Shown: piece by piece, positions 33,150-42,176 of the stretch
Layout of the letters: every line of letters begins with the position of its first letter
How positions within the stretch are numbered: the stretch's first letter is position 1
Source of the DNA: Hungatella sp. UBA5385
GTDB lineage: Bacteria; Bacillota; Clostridia; Lachnospirales; Lachnospiraceae
Direction of reading: 5' to 3'
DNA length: 51,596 bases
Assembly: GCA_002409995.1 (NCBI GenBank)
Contig: DHOR01000002.1
Location: forward strand, 1 to 51,596
Translations under genes and position numbers: made by a program
Notes under the pieces: model-generated
Seen by the model: only the letters and a program-made list of their open reading frames with translations
The model's database searches: none
What the model was told of the DNA's origin: nothing

Positions 33150-34100
33150 TTAGGATAAAGTTACTCTGCCGCAGCCGCTTCTCTCCAAACCTTCTTTTAC
33201 CCAGTCTTTTTCTTCCTGATCTAATGGAAGAACAGGGCGGCGCATTAAGGCATTATCAAAGATACCTCTCTGAACAAGGGCTTCCTTCAGCCGTGCATGT
33301 GCTTCACCACTTGGCTGTCCGCCTCCGTAAATAGCCTGTGAAATATGATAAATTCTATCTGAGTGTTCTCTTATGGTATTAACAGGAGCATTTGACTTAA
33401 ATGCTTTCCATGCATCACAGATGATTTCAGGAACACACCCTGCAAAGCCGATTAAAGCGCCATCCATTCCAGGAAGCCAGGAAGTACAAAGGGTTTCATC
33501 GTGGCATGTGATTAAGGAAATATCAGGACATTCTTTTCTCAGTACTCTGATATCATGTTCGTAAATTGAGGTAACACGGGTACCCATTTTAATACATTTC
33601 ACATGATCAATTTCTTTACACATTTTAACCAGTGTTTCTACAGGATAGAAAGCTTTGGAAGTTGCAGGATATAAATGAATGATAATATCAATATCAGCGC
33701 CCTCAGCTACTTCTTTTACGTACTGGAACGGAGCATCTTCGCTCATACCAAAACGCAGCCACATATGAGGAGGCATTAAAAGAATTCCATCAGCACCGGC
33801 CTCTTTAGCCTCTTTAGCCATTTCAATAGACTCAATAGTGTTTTCACAGTTAATTCCTGAAATAATGGTTAATTCATCGCCAACCTCATCAGAAACTACC
33901 TCAATTACTCTTTTGCGTTCTGCTCTGGTTAAGCCTGTAATTTCACCTGTATGACCATTAACTACCAGTCCTCCGATTTCGTCAAAGGTAGCCAGCCATT
34001 TTACATATTTGCGAAGCTGAGGTTCATTAATTGTGGAATCTTCAAAAAATGGAATTGAAATAGCAGGAAAAATTGTTTTGAAATTTTTTACTTTACTCAT
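33150..34100 (-). CDS. Second DapA-family lyase/aldolase
   Basis: A 316-residue TIM-barrel Schiff-base enzyme, clearly diverged from the one at 29637. The loop is NGHTGEITGL, the Tyr lies in IIHLYPATS and the Lys in VKCIKMGTR. The YNxPGRT motif of true DapA is replaced by YPATSKAF, so the substrate pocket differs. GGAGAC precedes the ATG. It is first in an operon with the NRAMP-like permease and divergent from the LacI gene. Likely aldolase or dehydratase for the compound imported by that permease. Confidence 0.82.
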   Translation of the reverse strand: MSKVKNFKTIFPAISIPFFEDSTINEPQLRKYVKWLATFDEIGGLVVNGHTGEITGLTRAERKRVIEVVSDEVGDELTIISGINCENTIESIEMAKEAKEAGADGILLMPPHMWLRFGMSEDAPFQYVKEVAEGADIDIIIHLYPATSKAFYPVETLVKMCKEIDHVKCIKMGTRVTSIYEHDIRVLRKECPDISLITCHDETLCTSWLPGMDGALIGFAGCVPEIICDAWKAFKSNAPVNTIREHSDRIYHISQAIYGGGQPSGEAHARLKEALVQRGIFDNALMRRPVLPLDQEEKDWVKEGLERSGCGRVTLS

Positions 34101-34179
34101 AATGTTGTCTCCAATCTTATATTCGTTATTTTTGTAAGTCCTTCAGCCCGGCCTGGCATTGGATCAGTGTTTTCGTATA

Positions 34180-34195
34180 ATACAAACGTTTGTGT
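34180..34195. promoter_or_regulatory. LacI-family operator in the lyase-permease leader
   Basis: ATACAAACGTTTGTGT holds the perfect 12-bp palindrome ACAAACGTTTGT with the central CG typical of LacI-family sites. It starts 12 bases after the minus-strand -10 and so overlaps the initiation region, a position for repression. Confidence 0.75.
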
Positions 34196-34207
34196 TATCA
34201 TGTAATA

Positions 34208-34236
34208 TGTATATCATTTGATAAAAACAAAGTCAA
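34208..34236 (-). promoter_or_regulatory. Promoter of the lyase-permease operon
   Basis: On the minus strand TTGACT (34231-34236), a 17-base spacer and TATACA (34208-34213). Confidence 0.7.
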
Positions 34237-34281
34237 CGAAATTACAAGTACCTGCAAAATGTTGCATAAAATACAAAATAA

Positions 34282-34310
34282 TTGAAGATAGATACAAAAT
34301 ATTGTATAAT
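34282..34310 (+). promoter_or_regulatory. Promoter of the LacI gene with overlapping operator
   Basis: TTGAAG, a 17-base spacer and TATAAT (34305-34310). The palindrome ATACAAAATATTGTAT (34292-34307) overlaps the -10. It has the same 8+8 layout and left half as the operator at 34180, but lacks the central CG, suggesting weaker autoregulation. Confidence 0.65.
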
Positions 34311-34323
34311 TTTTATAAATCAA

Positions 34324-34356
34324 CCGCGCTCCGGCGCGGGAGTCTGCAAAGCAGGC
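34324..34356 (+). other. Two adjacent hairpins in the LacI mRNA leader
   Basis: CCGCGC-TCCG-GCGCGG is a 6-bp GC stem capped by a cUNCGg-type tetraloop. It is followed by GTCTGC-AAA-GCAGGC. They stand out in an AT-rich leader about 25 bases before the start codon. Confidence 0.6.
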
Positions 34357-34390
34357 ACTTATTTATAAAATGAAAGAGAGGGATAAATAT

Positions 34391-35389
34391 ATGGCTACTC
34401 TTAGAGATGTTGCCAAATTAGCAAATGTAGATGTGAGTACAGTATCCCGTGCAATTAATAATTCTGGTCTGGTTCATCCTGAAACAAAAGCAAGAATCTA
34501 TGCAGCAGTAGAGGAACTAAGCTATAAGCCTAATATTCTTGCACAGGGATTACGTCAGGGGAAAAGGCATACCTTAGGAGTCGTTATGCCCAATCTTCAT
34601 CTGACTATTTTTGCAGAGGTTATGCAGGGAATTGAGCAGCAGGCTCAGAAACAGGGATATGAAACTCTGATATGTAACTCAAACGGCAATCCGGATACAG
34701 AAGAAGAATGTCTCTTACGATTGCGTTCCGGTTTTATTGACGGGATTATTATTGCCTCTACAGGACAGAATAAAAGGCTGATTCGTGATATTGAAGCAGA
34801 TGGAATCCCTGTTGTTCAGGTTGTAAGAAAACAGGATAAGAAGATCAGCAGCGTAATTGCCGATTATTTTGCATGTGGGTATGAAGGAGTTCAGTATTTA
34901 TATCAGAAAGGATGCCGGGCGATTGGATTTATTAAGGAGCCGGAAGGCATTGTTCCTTTTCAGGAGCGGTATCAGGGCTATCATCGTGCAATGAAGGAAT
35001 ATAAATTGCAGGAATATATATACCGGTCAGAAGCATTTAATCCCGATAGGTTTGAGACTGGTTTTCATGGCACTAATGCATTGCTTGATGAGAACCCTAA
35101 ACTGGAGGCGATTATGGTTGGAGTGGATTTGCAGGGGCTTGGTGCTATTCGTGCATTAAAAGAAAGAAAAATCCCTGTTCCGGATCAGGTACGTATTATG
35201 AGTCTCACAGGACACAGCATTGGAGGAATGTTGGAAACTTCTATGACTTCTATGGAAATGCCCGGTGAAGAAATGGGAAAGTCAGCTACAAAACTATTAA
35301 TTGAAAATATTGAATTACCTCTTTCGGAGAAACCAAGTCTGCAGCACATTGTATTTCAAACCTCTCTAGCTGAAAGAGAATCTACCTGA
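34391..35389 (+). CDS. LacI-family transcriptional regulator
   Basis: A 332-residue repressor. I choose the ATG at 34391 (MATLRDVAKLANVDVSTVSRA) because AGAGAGG stands before it and LacI proteins start here; the ATG seven codons upstream has no site. The hinge-helix sequence KPNILAQGLRQGKRHTLGVV leads to a periplasmic-binding-like effector domain (VVMPNLHLTIFAEVMQGIE). It lies divergent from the lyase-permease operon, and two matching palindromes flank its promoter region. Probably senses the imported acid or its breakdown product. Confidence 0.93.
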   Translation: MATLRDVAKLANVDVSTVSRAINNSGLVHPETKARIYAAVEELSYKPNILAQGLRQGKRHTLGVVMPNLHLTIFAEVMQGIEQQAQKQGYETLICNSNGNPDTEEECLLRLRSGFIDGIIIASTGQNKRLIRDIEADGIPVVQVVRKQDKKISSVIADYFACGYEGVQYLYQKGCRAIGFIKEPEGIVPFQERYQGYHRAMKEYKLQEYIYRSEAFNPDRFETGFHGTNALLDENPKLEAIMVGVDLQGLGAIRALKERKIPVPDQVRIMSLTGHSIGGMLETSMTSMEMPGEEMGKSATKLLIENIELPLSEKPSLQHIVFQTSLAEREST

Positions 35390-35425
35390 TCTTCAATAAC
35401 GTAAGGATTTGAATATGGTTTTTTA

Positions 35426-35454
35426 TTGTAACAGCAAGGTTTTTTTGCTATAAT
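35426..35454 (+). promoter_or_regulatory. Promoter of the Wadjet operon
   Basis: TTGTAA, a 17-base spacer and an extended -10 TGCTATAAT (box 35449-35454). Transcription should begin near 35461, after the ATG at 35456, which supports the jetA start at 35492. Confidence 0.75.
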
Positions 35455-35491
35455 AATGAAAGAGTTACCATGGGAAAGAGGATCAAACACA

Positions 35492-36847
35492 ATGATTTTA
35501 ATGAATGAAATACCTGACCGGTTCTGGGGACTATTCCGTTCTGTTAACCGGTCTGTTTATATTGAAGCCCTGCTTCAGATCAACGAAGAATATGAATACA
35601 GCAACTACTTTCTAAGCCGGGAGGTATGCATCCAGATTCTCAGTGAATATTTCAGCCAGAGGCGCTATGTAATCTGGCAGGATGAGATGGAGGACGAGAT
35701 GGATACCCTGGAGCCGCCTGCCACCCGCGTTCTGAATTGGCTGCTCAAAGCCGGCTGGTTGAGGAAGGTAGATGACTATGCCTCTATGACAGTCAACATC
35801 GTAATCCCTGATTATGCGGCTGTGATGATAGAGGCATTTTTAAAGCTTGCCAGTGACGGAGAGGATGAGACTCAAATCTACATCCAGAATATTTATGCTG
35901 TACTATTTTCTCTGAAAAATGACCCAAGAGCCAGCATCAGCCTGCTGAATACTGCATTTGTCAATACCAAACGGCTCAATAAAACACTGCAGGACATGCT
36001 TCATAATATGGACCGCTTTTTCTCAAGTCTGCTGGAGCAGAAGGAATATGGAAATCTTTTGAAAGACCATCTGGAAGGTTATGTTGAAGAGATTGTAAAA
36101 AAGAAATACCATATTCTCAAAACCTCAGATAACTTTTATCTCTATAAAACTGATATCAAACGCTGGATCACTGCCATGCGGGAGGATACAGAGTGGCTGG
36201 AGCAGATGAGTGCCAAAAGCGGCCAGTCTATGACTGTAGCAGATATTGTCAGTAGGCTGGACCAGATTGAGCGGGGATTTGATGATATAGAGCACAGAAT
36301 TGCCAATATGGACAAGGAACATTCCAGATACATCAGGGCAACTGTAACACGGCTTAACTATCTGCTGAATCAGGAGGATAATATGAAAGGGCTGGTCATC
36401 CAGCTGCTGAACAATCTATCCCAGACAGAGGACCCTGAGGAAAAGATCAAAGAAGTGGGAAACCGCATGAATTTATCCCAGCTTACCATTATTTCTGAAA
36501 AATCCCTTTATAAAAGGCGTAAACCAAAGGCCAATTTCACAGAGAATCTGGAACCTGACGAAGAACCGGTTGAGCTGACAAAAGAGGAGATTCTAAACTT
36601 AAACCGCCTAAAAAACCGTTACAGCCGAAAAGAAATTGAAAGCTATATCTCCGTTAATATGATAAATGGCCGTATGGAAGTGAAGGAAGATACGATAAAC
36701 AGCGATGAGGATTTTGAAAAGATAATACTTGCCTATGACTACTCCACGAGAAGAAAAAGTCTCTATGTTGTGGAGGACACTGAAGCAGAGATGATAGATA
36801 ACGGCAGATACCGCTATCCAAAGCTGGTATTTGTCAGAAGAAAATAA
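35492..36847 (+). CDS. jetA: Wadjet system protein JetA (DUF5716-type kleisin-like subunit)
   Basis: A 451-residue subunit of the Wadjet plasmid-defence complex. In studied systems JetA is the kleisin-like subunit that bridges JetC dimers. Here the N-terminus NEIPDRFWGLFRSVNRSVYIEALL matches the DUF5716 JetA family (quoted in part), with winged-helix-like stretches before residue 130 and helical segments between 180 and 330. The start at 35492 follows AAAGAGGA. It is first in a tight four-gene operon. The DUF5716 type suggests Wadjet type III rather than I or II; that subtype call is from memory of family definitions. Confidence 0.88.
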   Translation: MILMNEIPDRFWGLFRSVNRSVYIEALLQINEEYEYSNYFLSREVCIQILSEYFSQRRYVIWQDEMEDEMDTLEPPATRVLNWLLKAGWLRKVDDYASMTVNIVIPDYAAVMIEAFLKLASDGEDETQIYIQNIYAVLFSLKNDPRASISLLNTAFVNTKRLNKTLQDMLHNMDRFFSSLLEQKEYGNLLKDHLEGYVEEIVKKKYHILKTSDNFYLYKTDIKRWITAMREDTEWLEQMSAKSGQSMTVADIVSRLDQIERGFDDIEHRIANMDKEHSRYIRATVTRLNYLLNQEDNMKGLVIQLLNNLSQTEDPEEKIKEVGNRMNLSQLTIISEKSLYKRRKPKANFTENLEPDEEPVELTKEEILNLNRLKNRYSRKEIESYISVNMINGRMEVKEDTINSDEDFEKIILAYDYSTRRKSLYVVEDTEAEMIDNGRYRYPKLVFVRRK

Positions 36848-36874
36848 GGCTATAAAAGACGAATGGAGAAAGCT

Positions 36875-37525
36875 ATGACATACGATGAAACTCAGGGAAT
36901 GAACTACAGCATCCCTTACTATGACGCTCTTATGCCTGAAGAACAGCAGAATGTGACGGAATGTATCCGTTTACTGCTTCGGCAGACCTTTGTGTTGGAG
37001 CGTAAATTTGAAAAACGGTCTGGGAGATTTACCTATAATAAGGAATTCCGGGACTGCAATAAACATCTGGAATTTATACGCAGATATTATGAGCTCAGCG
37101 GCATTACTGTTACGGAAAACAGCCAGCTGGGGGTTATATACATACAGGGAGAAACTTTGGTAGGAGATAAACTTCCCAAACTTGCAACCCTTTATCTATT
37201 GATCTTAAAGCTGATTTATGATGAACAGATGGCAACTGTATCCACCAGTGTGAATGTGTATACAACCTTAAGCGAAATTCATGAAAAGCTGGGGAATTAC
37301 CGTCTGTTTAAGAAACAGCCCTCACCCACAGACATTCGCAGAGCCATTACCCTATTAAGAAAATACCAGGTCATCGAACCTCTTGATATTATGGAGGATT
37401 TAGATGCTGACAGCCGTATGATTATCTATCCAACCATTAATGTAGTATTGTTTGGTGATGATGTTAGGGCTTTGCTGGAATCATTTGAAGAAGGAGACGA
37501 TAACGATGAAGAAACAGAGATTTGA
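36875..37525 (+). CDS. jetB: Wadjet system protein JetB (DUF4194-type, KITE-like)
   Basis: A 216-residue subunit, equivalent to MukE or the KITE proteins of condensin-like complexes. The start at 36875 follows GGAGAAAG; the ATG four codons upstream has no site. It has winged-helix character in ATLYLLILKLIYDEQ and in the region ending DIRRAITLLRKYQVIEPLD. The C-terminus is very acidic (EEGDDNDEETEI). It lies 27 bases after jetA, and its last 20 bases overlap the jetC start, so the subunits are translationally coupled. Confidence 0.88.
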   Translation: MTYDETQGMNYSIPYYDALMPEEQQNVTECIRLLLRQTFVLERKFEKRSGRFTYNKEFRDCNKHLEFIRRYYELSGITVTENSQLGVIYIQGETLVGDKLPKLATLYLLILKLIYDEQMATVSTSVNVYTTLSEIHEKLGNYRLFKKQPSPTDIRRAITLLRKYQVIEPLDIMEDLDADSRMIIYPTINVVLFGDDVRALLESFEEGDDNDEETEI

Positions 37526-40500
37526 GGCACTTTCCAGAATTTGTCTCAATAACTGGCACTATATCAGCAGGAAAACACTTTCTTTTCATCAGGAGATCAA
37601 TTTCTTCACAGGCCATTCGGGCAGCGGAAAGTCCACAGTCATTGATGCAATGCAGATTTTATTATATGCCAATACAGACGGCAGAGGTTTCTTTAACAAG
37701 GCTGCTGCAGATGATTCAGACAGAAATCTCATTGAATATCTAAGAGGTATGGTAAATATTGGGGAGAACAACGAATTTGCCTATTTAAGAAATCAGAATT
37801 TCTCCACTACCATTGTGCTGGAATTAAAGAGAACAGATACTGAAGTTTGCCAGTGTGTAGGAATTGTTTTTGATGTGGAAACTGCCACCAATGAGATCAC
37901 CAGAAGGTTTTTCTGGCATACAGGTCCTTTGTGGGAAAATGAGTATAGAACCGGAACCCGTGCTATGTCTGTGGAAGAGATTATGAATTATTTAAAGAGT
38001 CATTATTCAGAGGAAGAGTTTTATGCCACTTCCCATAATGAGGGGTTCCGCAGACGGCTTTATGATGTGTATTTAGGTGGCTTGGATTCAGAAAAATTTC
38101 CTCTGCTGTTTAAGCGTGCCATTCCTTTCCGCATGAACATCAAGCTGGAGGATTTTGTAAAGGAATACATTTGCATGGAGCAGGATATCCATATTGAAGA
38201 TATGCAGGAAAGTGTAATGCAGTATGGAAGAATGAGGAAGAAAATCGAGGATACCTGTATAGAAATCGACACTCTCAAAGCAATGGAGGAGAAATTCTCC
38301 CTTGTAGAGGAACATGAGAGGGAGATGGAAAAGCACACTTATTTTATGAGGAAAATGGAATTTCTTGATCTGCAGGCTAAAATCAGGGAACTGGCAGACC
38401 GTGTGAAGAATGCACAGGAAGATAAGCAGAAGCAGGAGGCACAGACACAAAGTCTGGAAGAACAGATTACAGCATTGACAGCTGAAAGTGATGAGCTGCT
38501 GAAACGGATTTCCTCCACTGGTTATGAGGATTTGAAGAATCAGCTGATTTCCGTCAATGAGCTTCTGGAGCATTTAAGTAAAAGCAGTGCCAAATGGCAG
38601 CAGACAGCAGAACGGCTGAATCTATGGATTGATCAGGAGACTACTTCTAATCAGACCATCTGGGACATTGAGGAATTTGAGAAACAGACCATTAATGAAG
38701 AACGGCTGATCCGTTTAAAGAGATCCATAGCAGAGATGCGGAAGGAAACAGAGGATACCAAAAAGGAAACCGAGGGCGTTCTCAGGGATATTCGGCGAAA
38801 TGAAAAGCAGACAAGAGAAGAGCTTATCCAGTTAAAAGCAGGCAACAAAGCTTATCCCAAATATATAGAGAGAGCAAGATCCTATATCCAGCAGAGATTG
38901 CTGGAAGAGACCGGTAAGGCAATCGAGGTCTATGTTCTGGCAGATTTAATGGATATCCGTGACGAAGAGTGGAGAAATGCAGTAGAGGGTTATTTAGGTA
39001 ATAACAAGCTATCTCTAGTAGTAGCCCCCGCCTATGCGGAAACTGCCATGAATATCTATGGAGAACTGGATAAAACAGAGTATTATAATGTAGCAGTTCT
39101 GGATACAGAAAAGGTAAGCAAAAATACCTTTGAGGTGATGAAAGGAGCTCTTGCAGAGGAAGTTCTGGTGAGAGAATCCTATCTTCAGCCTTATATTGAT
39201 CTGCTTCTTGGGCGTGTGATCAAATGTAAATCCATTGAAGAGCTGCGAAGCTGTAGAATCGGTATCACATCAGACTGTATGCTGTATCATACCTTCCGTC
39301 TGCAATATATCAATCCGGACAATTACACAAAGTTTGCCTATATCGGCAAGGACAGTGTGCGCAGAAGAATTCGTCTGTTGGAGAAGAATCTGACTGAAAT
39401 GGAAGAGGAGAAAAAACCTCAGGAAGACCTTGTAAAAGAATGTCAGTCGATTCTGGAATTGGAAGCTCTTGATGAAGAAGTTTCTGAATATTTAGGCTGG
39501 CAGAAGGATATTTCTCTATATCAGGAGAAGCAGAAGGATAAAAAGCGGTTAGAGCAAAAGCTTGTTAAACTGATGGAACAGAATGTGGAGGAATGGCAGA
39601 AGGAACGGGAAGCTATAGTTAATCTGTGTGATGGGAAACGGGCAGAGAAGAAAGCTATAGAAGAAATCATATTCGGCATTAATGATAAAGTGAGGACCTG
39701 GCAGCAGACAACTGTGTCTCTTCAGGAAGAGCTTCTGGAGAAAGAGAGAAGCTTTGAAAGGGTTGATGATCTGGAGATTCTGGTTTCGGAATTTCTGGAA
39801 AAGAGAGAAAATCCCCGCTATGATAAACTGAAGGATTATTTCACAGGTCTGTGCAATAAGGCTGAAGAGGAAAGAGACGGTGCATTTGAGACTCTTACCA
39901 ATGCAAGAGGGGAGTATGCCAGAAAATATCCAAACCGCAGCTTTTCATTGACAGCTAAGGATAACGAAGAATACAATCAGCTTTTGGAGCATCTGTCCTG
40001 TGATCATCTGGAGGAATATAAGAAAATTGCTTCAGAGCAGGCAAAATCTGCTGTAGAGCATTTTAAAGATGATTTTATGTATAAGATCAGAAGTGCAATT
40101 AAAGATGCCCTTCTTAGAAAGGATGAGCTGAATAAAATCATCAGCAGACTGGATTTTGGTAAGGACAAGTACCAGTTCGTTATTGGCAAGAATAAAGGGG
40201 CTGACGGCAGATATTACGATATGTTTATGGACGATTCTCTTGAGATCAATCCCAGTAGTTTAAGCCATTCCTTTGACCAGCAAATGGACCTTTTTACAAT
40301 GGAACACGAGGACCAGTATGGAGATATGATCAATGAACTGATCAATATTTTCATTCCACCTGATAATGCAACACCTGAGCAGATGGAGGAAGCAAAGCGG
40401 AATATGGATAAATATGCTGATTACAGAACTTATTTATCCTTTGATATGCAGCAGCTGATCCATAATGAGGATGAGGTTATTAAGATTCGGTTAAGCAAGA

Positions 40501-40886
40501 TGATTAAGAAAAATTCCGGCGGAGAGGGTCAAAATCCTTTATATGTAGCGCTTTTAGCAAGCTTCGCCCAGGCATACCGTATCACAATGAATCCCAAAAT
40601 ACAGAGAAATCCCACCATCCGCCTGGTTGTTCTAGATGAGGCATTTTCCAAAATGGATGCGGAGAAGGTGGCAAGCTGTATTGAGCTGATCCGTGGACTT
40701 GGTTTTCAGGCGATTATCAGTGCAACCAATGACAAGATTCAGAATTACGTGGAAAATGTTGACAAAACCTTTGTATTTGCCAATCCCAATAAAAAGTCCA
40801 TTTCCATTCAGGAGTTTGAAAGGGAGAGTTTTCCTCAGTTAATGAAGGATTTGGATGATAATGAAGAGGACAGTTATGACTTTAAT
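37506..40886 (+). CDS. jetC: Wadjet system SMC-like ATPase JetC
   Basis: A 1126-residue SMC/MukB-like ATPase that in characterised systems extrudes DNA loops and senses small circular DNA. The start at 37506 follows AAGGAG. Walker A is GHSGSGKST at residues 36-44. Long coiled-coil arms fill about 240-480 and 640-860 with a hinge-like non-coiled middle (VYVLADLMDIRDEEWRNAV). Near the C-terminus come the ABC signature NSGGEGQNP and Walker B LVVLDEAFSKMD. The stop codon is at 40887-40889 and the next start overlaps it. Confidence 0.94.
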
Positions 40887-42063
40887 TGATATCATTCTGA
40901 ATAAAACAGAAAATAACAGCAAATCAGATTGGCGGGAAGGAGCTTCGGGGAACCGGAGCTTTCCTGTTGGGGAGAAGGAACTGAAGCAGCTTGGAAATCA
41001 GCAGTTTATCAATGAGGCGAAACAGTTGGAGTCAGAAGGGTTGATCCGCTGTAAATGGTACGCAGTGAATTCCATACTTGAGAGAGTTTCCTATTCTTTA
41101 TCCGACCTTCCCATTTTTTATGAAAGGACAGGAAGAATACCGAAAAGCCTAAGAATTACAGAAATGTCAGAGGCTGTAAAAATGCAGCTGAAACAGACAG
41201 AAAAAGCATGGATCAAAGCATATTATGATCATTTTTTGCAGCAGCTTGAGAAAGGGAAGGAGCCGGAGGCTCTAACTGAGGGGAAACGGGAAGGGCTGTT
41301 TGCCTGCTTTGCAGGTCTTGACAGTCTAAAGGAATCTGTTTATAAGCGGATATTCAGTAAGCAGTATTTAAAGGATTCAAAAGCATTTGAAATGGAGTAC
41401 CAAAGCGAAGTGATTGCTGCCGCCAAAAAGCATTATGATATGATCGATGAGGATATGACTCATACAGAAATCCTCAGTCAGATATTCATTGAGGAATATA
41501 GAGTGGAGCTTGATTTAAAGGGAAATTTAAATCTGAAACTGGAGGGCAGAAACATTGACCTCTCCGCCTTTGTCTATGGTGCAGTTTTAAATAATGAGAC
41601 GTTAAAGAAGGTCCGCATTTTACAGGATCAGAATATCAGCAAGGTGATCACTGTAGAAAATAAGGCCAATTATATGACATATCCATATGAGGAAGGCACT
41701 TTGGTGATCTTTTCTCATGGCTATTTTTCGCCTATGGAACGGCAGTTTCTAATTGACTTAAGAGCGAAGCTGGGATCAGAAACAGAATACTATCATTCAG
41801 GCGATCTGGATTATGGGGGAATCCGGATATTTCTGTATGAGAAAAACCGCATTTTCCCTGAGCTAAAGCCTTTGGACATGAGTGTTGATCTGTGGAGAAA
41901 ATACAGAAATCACACTTATCTAATGGAGGATTCCAAGGTGGAGAAGCTAAGAAATATGGTTGAATCAGGACAGCTTGAGGGCACTGGATTGAAGGAACTG
42001 GCAGAGGTTCTTGCAGATACAAAACAAGCGATAGAACAGGAAAGTTTTCTCTTTATTGAGTAA
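40876..42063 (+). CDS. jetD: Wadjet nuclease subunit JetD (Toprim-like)
   Basis: A 395-residue protein that in studied Wadjet systems cuts DNA once the JetABC motor stalls on a small circle. The start at 40876 follows AGAGGAC and overlaps the end of jetC. The N-terminal half is a DUF3322-like arm. The C-terminal half is DUF2220-like with a Toprim core: the Glu in TVENKANY near residue 261 and the DxD in DLDYGG near 310 are the expected metal ligands and look intact. All four subunits are therefore complete and likely active. Confidence 0.9.
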   Translation: MTLIDIILNKTENNSKSDWREGASGNRSFPVGEKELKQLGNQQFINEAKQLESEGLIRCKWYAVNSILERVSYSLSDLPIFYERTGRIPKSLRITEMSEAVKMQLKQTEKAWIKAYYDHFLQQLEKGKEPEALTEGKREGLFACFAGLDSLKESVYKRIFSKQYLKDSKAFEMEYQSEVIAAAKKHYDMIDEDMTHTEILSQIFIEEYRVELDLKGNLNLKLEGRNIDLSAFVYGAVLNNETLKKVRILQDQNISKVITVENKANYMTYPYEEGTLVIFSHGYFSPMERQFLIDLRAKLGSETEYYHSGDLDYGGIRIFLYEKNRIFPELKPLDMSVDLWRKYRNHTYLMEDSKVEKLRNMVESGQLEGTGLKELAEVLADTKQAIEQESFLFIE

Positions 42064-42093
42064 GCTTGGAAATTATAGAAAACTTTTCTTTTT
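42038..42093 (+). terminator. Terminator overlapping the jetD 3' end
   Basis: AGGAAAGTTTTCT pairs with AGAAAACTTTTCT (13 pairs, one G-U) around a 26-base loop that contains the jetD stop, followed by TTTT. It ends the Wadjet transcript before uvrA. Confidence 0.6.
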
Positions 42094-42095
42094 AT

Positions 42096-42135
42096 CGAAC
42101 AAATGTTTGCAAAGTGTCAAGGGGTGTGGTATACT
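42096..42135 (+). promoter_or_regulatory. uvrA promoter with LexA (DinR-type) box
   Basis: CGAACAAATGTTTG (42096-42109) matches the Gram-positive SOS box CGAACRNRYGTTYC at 13 of 14 positions. It overlaps the -35 TTGCAA (42107-42112), followed by a 17-base spacer and TATACT (42130-42135). Repression by LexA and induction on DNA damage are expected. Confidence 0.85.
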
Positions 42136-42176
42136 AGGGAAGCTGAAATTAACAATTTATTACACAGGAGTTTAGT

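Noticed and set aside
38088..38573. 161-residue Leu/Phe-rich frame antisense to jetC
   Set aside because: Leu-rich antisense frames are a by-product of coiled-coil coding sequence; no start site or homology is apparent.
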